35,535 bases of DNA from Candidatus Aciduliprofundum sp. (GTDB lineage: Archaea > Thermoplasmatota > Thermoplasmata > Thermoplasmatales > Aciduliprofundaceae). Position numbers and translations under genes: made by a program. Positions 24,301-33,581 of the stretch are shown piece after piece. The number at the start of each line of letters is the position of its first letter. The first letter of the stretch is position 1. The DNA lies in the NCBI GenBank assembly GCA_015520565.1, contig WAPW01000055.1:1-35535 (forward strand), written 5' to 3'. The notes under the pieces were generated by a model. The model was given only the letters and a program-made list of their open reading frames with translations. It was not told where the DNA came from and did not search any database.

Positions 24301-25137
24301 GGCATTTGTGAATAGATTCTTGTTTGCATTCAAGTAGAAGTATATGCCTTCCGTAGAGATATGGAATTTTGCAAAATTCACATTAATGCTCTTATCTTTG
24401 CTTTTCAATCCATAATATGGTATGTTTTGAACCCATTCTTGAAAATTACCATCAACTGCATAAACATAATGCTTCTCAAAGAATATCATCCCCATAAGCG
24501 GTGCTGCAATTATGAGAAAAACTATGAATACGGAGATCAGGACTTTCCAGCTCTTTGATGTTTTCCCTCTCCTTCCTCCTCCAGTGCCATTTACAATGCC
24601 CGTTCCATTAACAATACCATTTTTAAATCCATTCTTGAAACCATTTATATTTCCAAATCCATTTGAGAGCCCTACTTTCTTTGGTGGTATTACTGGCTGC
24701 GCTGCAAATTTCTTCTTCAATTTTACAGGGGGCTCTTCTCCTCTTTTAAGATAGAGCATATACGCCTTTTCGTAGGATTTCCTTGCATCCTTAAAGCTCC
24801 CCATCTTCTCAAGAATGTCCCCACGGATCTCCCACACAACAGGGGAATTTGGATATAATTTGGATAACCTTGTGTACTCTTCATACGCAGATTTCAAATC
24901 TTCCTCAGATGTAACTCTCCCCCATCTTTTTAGGAAATCATGGCCAACTCCATTTTTTGAATTTACCCCTTTTAAGAATTTTTGAAGCTTTTTTGCATCC
25001 TCAAGAGTGAGGGATGATATTGAGCTTATCTGTGAAGGTTCAGCATTAATAATATCATCTACGCTCTTGAAATTCGCCATTAAAGCATCAATATCCTCAC
25101 GATTTAATCCATACTCTTCCAATATATTCCTTAGCAC
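21394..25137 (-). CDS. Membrane-spanning surface protein: HhH/TPR-like inside, BNR/sialidase-like outside
   Basis: 1247 residues. About 1-55: helix-hairpin-helix-like (ILEEYGLNREDIDALMANF, ISSISSLTLEDAKKLQKFL). About 75-130: TPR-like (AYEEYTRLSKLYPNSPVVWE, RGDILEKMGSFKDARKSYEK). About 159-186: an NG-repeat linker (NGFKNGFKNGIVNGTG). About 195-219: a TM helix. Outside are two related domains beginning DGNFQEWVQN (~228) and DGAFADWDNY (~530), a D-x-D-x-DG calcium-loop stretch (DSDGDTVPDKYDPYPHDFNN, ~610), and BNR-like blades from ~845 (STDGGQTW, STDNGNTWSD, STDAGNDWNS). The C-terminus is a hydrophobic helix plus RRRKNKQ, like an archaeal surface anchor. GTG 25137 is at leaderless distance from TATA TTTATATAGG. 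Confidence 0.8.
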   Translation of the reverse strand: MLRNILEEYGLNREDIDALMANFKSVDDIINAEPSQISSISSLTLEDAKKLQKFLKGVNSKNGVGHDFLKRWGRVTSEEDLKSAYEEYTRLSKLYPNSPVVWEIRGDILEKMGSFKDARKSYEKAYMLYLKRGEEPPVKLKKKFAAQPVIPPKKVGLSNGFGNINGFKNGFKNGIVNGTGIVNGTGGGRRGKTSKSWKVLISVFIVFLIIAAPLMGMIFFEKHYVYAVDGNFQEWVQNIPYYGLKSKDKSINVNFAKFHISTEGIYFYLNANKNLFTNASGIYLFLDTDNNSHTGYIVQGIGADYMVELYGWNKTLQGKELYKFNGTNQLDFNNFTYVGGIKAIDKNGQIEGFVNLQVNGFRSFVISSNYKGIQAIVPCIDYGKHNFILEESSLKNLIPLNQKSAILKMSLIGKNIRIHKMIFEPMGNAGPSSINAIELYEDNGNEYFDSQDKYITTAKISNGKVEFSNLNLNFNSNSTLFVAVKITNSSLATKTFMLKIDSMEVNMPYYVNNEILSASYISKIPKHPIIDGAFADWDNYLQNDSSNDVIAPDGKIVNGYPNIDLLQYGAYNAQYLYMFLKVRGKMLGGTDVPKIEVFHLPDSDGDTVPDKYDPYPHDFNNDGIPDNESYVVVNGTKLPDVDKDGIPDYPYGPDMWLNTTIPSWFPKPYAGRQVHRYIGPVPHKVVEGMDTIEIYINSDNNTHTGYSLPKYPIGADYKIEMFGKEGKVYNASLYNYSNSKWIFVKHLSPKLGYHSMEFNTGVETKNSKEYIFIFDWRNDKDVADVPLEQKIKEDKQTMQKNLSISLENYDIAKTVSISHPNLKYIGKLNAKSLKAALFGNDILVTTSTQQTDEAYPSIVKTSDGTLWVAYNSSTGYIRVANSTDGGQTWNLYYIPYTKNDSYPVITKDSQDNLYIFFDNFTSGSKFAYFIYDTHTNNLTEFLTTLSWKNTVDISAETYTDSSGNTYVYVAYDYLNGSSDVNVGLIKIINNEYLYNYYNFANSSYIEEFPKVAISTGSTPKVFITFYEDYNRGIVIANNTGINSTKWSGIIIYGQLNYLLFYYYGYYVYTFPSIYTSENYIYVAFSALYIIASSNNLRYSNWDVGLIVSTDNGNTWSDVIWVNGTGDIIDGGTSYNNETLPWVVANGSDVYVFYLDATTGYVCMRESTDAGNDWNSVETVSDQGSGVAVYGTVAAYIDNNNVYVVWTDDRNGNYDIYFDKIPEFHDFAILIVPLLAIIAVLRRRKNKQ

Positions 25138-25156
25138 GAGAGAAGCTATAAGGTAC

Positions 25157-25167
25157 CTATATAAATC
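25157..25167 (-). promoter_or_regulatory. TATA box of the 1247-residue surface protein
   Basis: Minus-strand TTTATATAGG is about 25 nt from the GTG start at 25137. Confidence 0.5.
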
Positions 25168-25247
25168 ATTTCCTCAGAAAATTGAGAAAAATATTCAGAA
25201 TAGAAAAACAATGAAAAGATTTACATTTAAAAGAGCATACAGAAATT

Positions 25248-25826
25248 ATGAAACTCTTATGTCCAAATTGTAATCAGGAAGTTGAGCAGAAGGTTCTTGC
25301 GGTAAAATACAGGAAGAATGGGGTAGAATATACTTTAAAATGCACAAATTGTGGATACACTTATAAGAAATTCTTTGAGGACGAGAAGATGATGGATGTT
25401 AAGGTGATTTGGAGCTGGAGAGATAAATCGGAGGTTAAGAGAATAAGCAAGTTGGAAGAGGATATAATCTCTGTGGGTGATGAAATCAAAGTTGATGGTA
25501 TAAATTCTCAGATAACTGCTATTGAGAGTGAGGGTAAGAGGGTAAAGAGTGCGAAGGTTAAGGATATTGATACCCTTTGGGCAAAGAGATTTGATAAAGT
25601 TGTGGTTAAAATATCCGTGAATAGGGGCTCAAAAACAGTATCCTATGAGATAATAGCGCATCCGGATGAGGAATTCTATGTGGGGGACATAATAGATGTG
25701 GAGAAGATGCATGCAGTAATACACAAAATAAAAACTAAAGAGAGATTTGTTATGCGAGGAGGCGCTTTGGCGAGAGATATTGTTAGGATATATGCAAAGG
25801 AGATTAGAGAGGTGAGGGAATACTAG
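25248..25826 (+). CDS. HVO_0476-family zinc-ribbon protein
   Basis: 192 residues. An N-terminal zinc ribbon uses C5, C8, C32 and C35 (CPNC...CTNC). The rest is a beta-rich archaeal domain (KVIWSWRDKSEVKRISKLEE, DTLWAKRFDKVVVKISVNRG, VRIYAKEIREVREY) as in the HVO_0476 group. No catalytic motif; a nucleic-acid or ribosome role is conceivable but unproven. ATG 25248 is leaderless, with TATA-like TTTACATTTAAAAG (25218-25231) upstream. Confidence 0.8.
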   Translation: MKLLCPNCNQEVEQKVLAVKYRKNGVEYTLKCTNCGYTYKKFFEDEKMMDVKVIWSWRDKSEVKRISKLEEDIISVGDEIKVDGINSQITAIESEGKRVKSAKVKDIDTLWAKRFDKVVVKISVNRGSKTVSYEIIAHPDEEFYVGDIIDVEKMHAVIHKIKTKERFVMRGGALARDIVRIYAKEIREVREY

Positions 25827-25870
25827 CACAAAATTTAAATAATTTATAAAATATACATTATAGGGGTTCC

Positions 25871-26272
25871 ATGATATGGCATAACGAAGGGCCAAAAAAG
25901 GATTATATGCTGGAGATTTTGAATGTTGGAAGAATTGTTGCACTCGTTATGGGTGTATTGAGTATAATTATTGCAGCATGGAGCGCTTGGCCAGTTATAT
26001 ATGGCTATATCATAAATGTTATCGGAGTTGTTTATTGGATAATTGCAGCACTTATAAATTTAATGGCTTATTATAAAATTGAAATATTCATAAATATGCT
26101 AAACGCTGAGGATTATGGTACTTTGCATGAAGTTCTCTTGGCTTGGGTGGTGCTTACTCTTATCTTTGGAGTAATAGTTGGAATATTCTTGTTGCTGGTA
26201 TTTATTGAGCTCTCCAAGTCATCTTGGAGGCATGGGAGCTCGCAATATCCTCCACCACCTCCGCCGCAGTAG
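25871..26272 (+). CDS. Small integral membrane protein with proline-rich tail
   Basis: 133 residues. Three to four hydrophobic helices (about 17-37, 42-66, 88-115), a short loop with NAEDYGTLHEV, and a C-terminal tail YPPPPPPQ. I do not recognise the family. The tail is cytoplasmic or external depending on topology and could be a binding site. TATA-like AAATTTATAAAATATAC (25840-25857) precedes ATG 25871. Followed by T-tracts. Confidence 0.7.
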   Translation: MIWHNEGPKKDYMLEILNVGRIVALVMGVLSIIIAAWSAWPVIYGYIINVIGVVYWIIAALINLMAYYKIEIFINMLNAEDYGTLHEVLLAWVVLTLIFGVIVGIFLLLVFIELSKSSWRHGSSQYPPPPPPQ

Positions 26273-26294
26273 AAAGGTTTTTATTAAATTACCC

Positions 26295-26306
26295 TTTTTT
26301 TGTTTT
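26295..26306 (+). terminator. Oligo-T tract after the Pro-tail membrane protein
   Basis: Seven T, then G and four T, just before ATG 26307. It could end the upstream transcript while the TATA-like TTTTTATTAAATT at 26278-26290 starts the next. Confidence 0.4.
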
Positions 26307-26513
26307 ATGCTTAGAGAAGCTTTTGAAAATGTTGCACCTTACATATCCAATTTGAGAGAATTGAAAAAATTTGTTGAAGAGAATGAAAATAAGAGCCAAG
26401 ATGAAATTCTAAGCGCTTTAGAGGAGAAAGTGGATAGCTCTTATGGTACTTTGAGAACAGATTTTAGAATCCTGCTTAACGAATTTGGGAAAATCATTAA
26501 TAAGAGGATGTAG
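26307..26513 (+). CDS. Small helical hypothetical protein
   Basis: 68 residues (MLREAFENVAPYISNLRELK, then a charged helix and SSYGTLRTDFRILLNEFGKI). The SYGTLRTDFRILLNEFG end resembles a winged-helix recognition helix, but this is weak. The frame is open back to 26178 inside the previous gene; TATA spacing supports ATG 26307. It is followed, 4 nt after its stop, by the 323-residue gene, with GAGGATG as shared ribosome site, so the two are an operon. Confidence 0.65.
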   Translation: MLREAFENVAPYISNLRELKKFVEENENKSQDEILSALEEKVDSSYGTLRTDFRILLNEFGKIINKRM

Positions 26514-26517
26514 ATTT

Positions 26518-27489
26518 ATGATGGTGGATTTAAGAGATATGCTAAAGAAAATATTCGCTTTAAAAGGTTTAGAGGTTTTGGATAGAGAGCCCTATGATTA
26601 TATTTGGGTTCGTCATGATGAGGGGCTTGAGCTTATATATCTTGAGGAAAATGAAAATGTTGATGGTGATTATATCCTTTCTTTTGCTAGAAACACTGAG
26701 CAAGTTCATGCAGCTAAAACGATAATATGCATTAAGGAATGTACCCAAGATGCTCGGAATATGGCAGAGAAATTGGGCATAGAGTTATTGGATAGGTCTG
26801 AATTTGCCCGTGTGCTTGGAGAGCTCATAATTGAGATTTATGAGAGCAATAAGCTTGATGAGCTAAATATTTTGGAAGAGGAGGATGTGGAAGTTGAAGA
26901 GCTTGAAGAATTGGAGAACGAGGATGAGGATGTTATACCTATTTTTTTAGAGGAGGTTGGTGAGGGAGAAGAGAGGATAATCAAGCCGGTTATATCTCCC
27001 CAAGAGGCGGATAAGATTGCACGGGAGTATGTTCATGGTTTTACTCAAGAGCTCGTTCTCCTACCCTACTATGTATTTGATTATTCCTTGGAAATTTTGA
27101 TTGAAGGTACTATACAAACAAAATTGGCTAAAGGTATACTAGCTCTCAACGCTTTGAATGGCAAGGGGGAGTTTTGGAAGAAGGGTTATGAAACTGTGAC
27201 AAGGTTGGACATGGAGCATAGGAAAATTGAGCCCAAGATAGATTTTGAAGAGGCAAGCACAATTGCTGAGAAGAGCTTGGAGGAAGAGTATTCTAAAGAG
27301 GAAGAAGTGAAAATTGAGGGTGAGAATGTAACAATAATTGAGAAGAGGAAGACAAGACCTAAAAAGGGAAGCATAAAAACTAATTTCTTAGGATTGTATT
27401 ATCTGCCCGTTTGGATTATGAGCGGCAAGGGTGGAATGGTTATGATTAATGCAGTAACTGGTGCAACAATGAAGGGAAAGATTTATTGA
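26518..27489 (+). CDS. Protein of unknown function; Mrr-like N-terminal half and duplicated C-terminal domain
   Basis: 323 residues. The N-terminal ~115 residues end with AEKLGIELLDRSEFARVLGE, which looks like the end of an Mrr-type restriction-endonuclease fold, but the D...ExK active site is not visible. An acidic linker follows (EEEDVEVEELEELENEDEDV). The C-terminal half repeats a pattern twice: LLPYYVFDYS...GILALNALNGKGEF and YLPVWIMSG...GGMVMINAVTGATMKG, recalling PepSY-like domains. No function can be assigned. Start ATG 26518 (or 26521) follows GAGGATG. Confidence 0.65.
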   Translation: MMVDLRDMLKKIFALKGLEVLDREPYDYIWVRHDEGLELIYLEENENVDGDYILSFARNTEQVHAAKTIICIKECTQDARNMAEKLGIELLDRSEFARVLGELIIEIYESNKLDELNILEEEDVEVEELEELENEDEDVIPIFLEEVGEGEERIIKPVISPQEADKIAREYVHGFTQELVLLPYYVFDYSLEILIEGTIQTKLAKGILALNALNGKGEFWKKGYETVTRLDMEHRKIEPKIDFEEASTIAEKSLEEEYSKEEEVKIEGENVTIIEKRKTRPKKGSIKTNFLGLYYLPVWIMSGKGGMVMINAVTGATMKGKIY

Positions 27490-27493
27490 ATCT

Positions 27494-28624
27494 CTATATT
27501 TTTATAATTGCTACAAATACTCCAATTATTATAATGGCAATTATGACAATCATTAGCCATTGAGGAAATTGCGTGCCGTTTACGGGAATGGATATTTTTC
27601 CTGTTTGATTGGAATAAAATATGTTCACATTTTCGCTGTATGTTAGATGGTTATAATGTCCTTCAATAAATGTGTAATATGAAGTTAGATGTGAGCTGTT
27701 TCCGTCATCTTGCCATTCTGTTAGCCTATCAGCATATCTTATTAAAAATCCTAATCCATAGTTCTGTTTTCCTACTTCCACCGTGGTATCAATTTCCACA
27801 TTTATTAAACCATTCTTTGTGGGAACCACTGTACCTACCCAAGCATGAGGGCTCCAAGTTCCATGAGTATAAACTAATCCATAGTCAACCCAAGCGGGTA
27901 TTCCTATGCTTCTAGCCATAGACACAAAAACAAAGGATAATTCATCACAATCACCGCTTCCTCTATTCCAAGTTTCAACTGCAGTGCTAGGTGCTCCGCT
28001 CCTTTCTGATACATAATGAAAGTTATCTACAATTACATTGTATATTGTTCTCAATTTTTGTATAACATTTGTATCATTCTTTGTAAGTTTCTCAGTTGTG
28101 CTTTTAAAAGCATAGGGATTTATTACAACTTCTTTAACATAGGTATGCTCTTTATCGTTATATATGGTGAGAGATTCGTTGTGGTTGTACTGTTGTTTAA
28201 GGGATTTAGGGATTGCATTAACATCTAAGCTATTGTTTATATGCCAAACTTTAGCCACAACTTTTCCTTCATAAACCAATGTAATTTTAGAGTTATCTTT
28301 AAGGGGATAGCTCCAAACGGTTCTGTTGTACTCGCTAATTATTTTCTTCTTGGCATTAGATAGGTCTTTAATATCTACCTTTTGAAACTGATTGTTTTGG
28401 GGAATTGTAATATTTAAAGTGTAGGTTCCATCTGCATTGATATTTATAACCCTTTCAAATTTAAAGTTCATCTCTTTTGGAATGGTATAATATTCAAGGG
28501 AAGGCGGTGCTTTGAGCCACCCGTTAATTGTGGGCATCATTATGTACAGAAGTATTAAAAATATTATTATCGCAATTACCTTGCCTATAATCTTTCCCCT
28601 CTTCCTTCTTTTGTCCTTAGCCAT
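27494..28624 (-). CDS. Membrane-anchored transglutaminase-like protein
   Basis: 376 residues. N-terminal TM helix at about 13-31 and a C-terminal TM at about 356-374, so the enzyme domain lies outside or between. The transglutaminase/papain-like triad is present: Cys in GSGDCDELS (~227), His in SPHAWVG (~260) and Asp in EIDTT (~276). Such archaeal proteins act as proteases or cross-linkers; substrate unknown. ATG 28624 has GGAGGT upstream and lies 40 nt inside the preceding PrsW-like gene, so the pair is coupled. Confidence 0.85.
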   Translation of the reverse strand: MAKDKRRKRGKIIGKVIAIIIFLILLYIMMPTINGWLKAPPSLEYYTIPKEMNFKFERVININADGTYTLNITIPQNNQFQKVDIKDLSNAKKKIISEYNRTVWSYPLKDNSKITLVYEGKVVAKVWHINNSLDVNAIPKSLKQQYNHNESLTIYNDKEHTYVKEVVINPYAFKSTTEKLTKNDTNVIQKLRTIYNVIVDNFHYVSERSGAPSTAVETWNRGSGDCDELSFVFVSMARSIGIPAWVDYGLVYTHGTWSPHAWVGTVVPTKNGLINVEIDTTVEVGKQNYGLGFLIRYADRLTEWQDDGNSSHLTSYYTFIEGHYNHLTYSENVNIFYSNQTGKISIPVNGTQFPQWLMIVIIAIIIIGVFVAIIKI

Positions 28625-29307
28625 TTTTCCTTAACCTCCTTAGGAATGACATTAAGAAGTACTCCTTTATAAACTTTAAAGTATAGATAAGGCACACCTA
28701 TAATTATGCCAATGAAATAATAAATAGGATGCAAGTTCCATATAAGGGGAAGAAGGGTAAAATTGAACAGAATTTGCCATCCAAAGGCATTTAGCAGATA
28801 TTTTTTTCTTTCTTTTTTATATATTCCATATCCAAGGATTGCTCCAGTACCTGCATGGATTGATGACAATGCGAAAGAAAGCAGGAACATGGAAATTATA
28901 GCTATTACGAATTCACCTTCATTTAAGTTTGCGTATCTAAAATACTGATAAATTATAGAAACTGCCCAAATGGCACTTATTCCTAAACCAAGAGCAAAGC
29001 CAAAGTATGGAAGCTCGTAATTTTCTCTATTTTTTGGAAAGTTAAGATAAACGAATTTAAAGCTCTCGGTGAATAGTGCGAAAAAAATCACAAAGATTAC
29101 AGATAGGTCAAGATAAGGAGCCACTGAGTATTTAGAAATAAGGAAAAAAATGGCTATTATTACTCCTAGGATCCATCCAATAAAGTAGTTCCAGAACATT
29201 TTTTTCTCGTGGAATAGTCCTTCTAACTTACCCCATGAAAGATAGAGTATGGCAAATGACGGGGTAAAGCCCTCAATTGCGGCAATGTAAAATGCTAAAT
29301 CTGCCAT
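28585..29307 (-). CDS. PrsW/CPBP-like polytopic membrane protein
   Basis: 240 residues, about seven or eight TM helices. ESFKF gives the E81xxK84 motif, H151 in SSIHAGTGAILGYG and H193 in NLHPIYY; this order of Glu/Lys and two His in helices recalls PrsW-type intramembrane proteases, though the usual EE pair is TE here. It overlaps the transglutaminase-like gene by 40 nt and follows taw2 by 24 nt, so the three form an operon. Protease activity is inferred, not shown. Confidence 0.65.
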   Translation of the reverse strand: MADLAFYIAAIEGFTPSFAILYLSWGKLEGLFHEKKMFWNYFIGWILGVIIAIFFLISKYSVAPYLDLSVIFVIFFALFTESFKFVYLNFPKNRENYELPYFGFALGLGISAIWAVSIIYQYFRYANLNEGEFVIAIISMFLLSFALSSIHAGTGAILGYGIYKKERKKYLLNAFGWQILFNFTLLPLIWNLHPIYYFIGIIIGVPYLYFKVYKGVLLNVIPKEVKEKWLRTKEGRGERL

Positions 29308-29331
29308 GGGAGATTATATCTTTTTCATTAC

Positions 29332-30324
29332 TTAATTTTTTGGAGTGGCTCTTGCATCTATTACCACATGCCATATGTGAGGGGCATATGATTTAACAAT
29401 TTTTTTAAATAGTATTTCTACATTGAACCCATTTCTCGCTCCGTATAATTCTAAATCTTTTTCCATTTTCCAATCTTTCTCTTCCGTAGTTACCGTGTTG
29501 TGATAATTTATTATTCCTTCCTTCTTTTTTAATACTTTGAATCCCAAATCTAGGAATTGCTCTGTGTTTATATATCCCATGAGCACTCTATCTGCCATTC
29601 TCAGGGGAGCAATATTTCTGTTATCCCCTAAAAGAGGAATTATATTTTCAAGTTCATTCAATTCTATATTTTCTAAAAGGTATCTGTATGCAATGGGATT
29701 CTTTTCGCATGCGTATATCTTTTTTGCTTTTCCATACTTTGCTAAGGGTAAAGTAAAATATCCAATTCCTGCAAAGAGGTCTACAATAATTTCTCCCCTT
29801 GCATCTATTTTCCCCATTCTTATCCTTTCATCAACATTTCCGGAAGAGAACATAATCCTCGCTAAATCAAGCTTATATTTTATTCCATTTTCAATGTGGA
29901 TTGTTTCCGTATCCTTTCCATATATTTTTGTAATCTTGGGCTCTCTTAATTCTCCATAAGTTCCATGGTATATTATTACACTTTTTGCTCTTAGAACTTC
30001 TGCAAATGCTTTGCCCACTTCATATCCATATTTTTTCCAATCTCTGAATTCTGGGAGAATCACAACATCTCCAATTTTTTCCCAGCGTTTTGGAATGTTT
30101 AATTCTTTGTTGACCATATTAACTATTTTCTCGTAAGGAGATATTTTTCTCTCTCTTTTCGGTAATTCAATCCATATAGCTCCATCAATTTTCTCTCTTA
30201 TAGGAAAATAAATAAAGCTTCCATCTTGGATTATTTCCCATTCATCGCTCAAAATTCTCTTTTTTACAAGTAATTTTCTCATTTTTTCCGCTTTTTCCTT
30301 CTTTACTTTGATGGCATAAGGCAC
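29332..30324 (-). CDS. taw2: tRNA wybutosine-synthesis / m1G37-type methylase (Taw2/Trm5 family)
   Basis: 330 residues. Residues 1-45 match the Trm5 D1 domain (VPYAIKVKKEKAEKMRKLLV, IQDGSFIYFPI). The Rossmann core has NGIKYKLDLARIMFSSGNVDERIRM, VDLFAGIGYFTLPLAKYG and ACEKNP. The active-site strand reads LMGYINTEQFLD with INYHNTVT, the Taw2 form, not the NLP of Trm5. It acts on tRNA-Phe position 37. Start GTG 30324 is chosen because it aligns with the M of known Trm5 D1 (MPLCLKI-like) and has a TATA-like ATTTTATTTGG about 25 nt upstream. ATG 30372 lies inside the 23S stem. Confidence 0.8.
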   Translation of the reverse strand: MPYAIKVKKEKAEKMRKLLVKKRILSDEWEIIQDGSFIYFPIREKIDGAIWIELPKRERKISPYEKIVNMVNKELNIPKRWEKIGDVVILPEFRDWKKYGYEVGKAFAEVLRAKSVIIYHGTYGELREPKITKIYGKDTETIHIENGIKYKLDLARIMFSSGNVDERIRMGKIDARGEIIVDLFAGIGYFTLPLAKYGKAKKIYACEKNPIAYRYLLENIELNELENIIPLLGDNRNIAPLRMADRVLMGYINTEQFLDLGFKVLKKKEGIINYHNTVTTEEKDWKMEKDLELYGARNGFNVEILFKKIVKSYAPHIWHVVIDARATPKN

Positions 30325-30344
30325 AAATGAAGAATGAAATGCCA

Positions 30345-30356
30345 AATAAAATGTTT
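30345..30356 (-). promoter_or_regulatory. Putative TATA box of taw2
   Basis: Minus-strand ATTTTATTTGG lies between the 23S processing stem and GTG 30324, at leaderless spacing. It is a weak TATA match. Confidence 0.35.
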
Positions 30357-30362
30357 TTGAAT

Positions 30363-30398
30363 GGCCAATCATACGCACTCCTGTAGCATGGACTGGAA

Positions 30399-30404
<6 letters not shown>
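30363..30404 (-). other. 3' half of the pre-23S bulge-helix-bulge processing stem
   Basis: Minus-strand 30381-30363 is perfectly complementary over 19 bp to 33369-33351. Minus-strand 30404-30390 pairs over 15 bp (one G-U) with 33342-33328. Between them ATGC can pair with GCAT of the other half, leaving 3-nt bulges TAC and AAT. Confidence 0.85.
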
Positions 30405-33327
<2,923 letters not shown>

Positions 33328-33335
<8 letters not shown>

Positions 33336-33369
33336 CCAGTCCATTATGCCGGAGTGCGTATGATTGGCC
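33328..33369 (-). other. 5' half of the pre-23S bulge-helix-bulge processing stem
   Basis: Minus strand reads GGCCAATCATACGCACTCC (33369-33351), G, GCAT, bulge AAT, then GGACTGGAAGGTAGC (33342-33328), pairing with 30363-30404. Confidence 0.85.
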
Positions 33370-33398
33370 TCATCGATCGTGAGATCTAAGCCCTTCCC

Positions 33399-33415
33399 CG
33401 ATAACCGTGTTATCG
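33399..33415 (-). other. Hairpin in the pre-23S leader
   Basis: CGATAAC-CGT-GTTATCG is a perfect 7-bp stem with a 3-nt loop, 30 nt upstream of the processing stem. Its role is unknown; it may guide folding or processing of the leader. Confidence 0.5.
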
Positions 33416-33518
33416 AGTGCATTCATTAAAAGCGCAAGGAGATGTATAGTGAACTTGTATTTAAGGCTAACGCCTACTAATTTTTCAACTTATAATTTGA
33501 TAAAATAATAGGTAAGTA

Positions 33519-33531
33519 AGGTATATATAGT
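33519..33531. promoter_or_regulatory. Symmetric TATA element between the 23S gene and the CARDB protein gene
   Basis: GGTATATATAGTT contains the self-complementary TATATATA, so it can serve both strands. On the minus strand it would give a ~165-nt leader to 23S; on the plus strand a ~25-30-nt leader to ATG 33582. A second minus-strand candidate CTTAAATACAAG lies near 33455-33466. The rest of 33370-33581 shows only the leader hairpin. Confidence 0.45.
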
Positions 33532-33581
33532 TTGGTATCTATAACTTACTAATGGCTTCAGGGCTGAAGGGAGGTGCATAG

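Noticed and set aside
24580-24662. Possible CRISPR or DNA repeat array at the NG-coding stretch
   Set aside because: The repeats are short, imperfect and in frame with the protein; there are no spacers.
27494-27499. Possible bidirectional terminator between the 323-residue gene and the transglutaminase gene
   Set aside because: The stops are only 4 nt apart and no T-rich tract or hairpin fits there.
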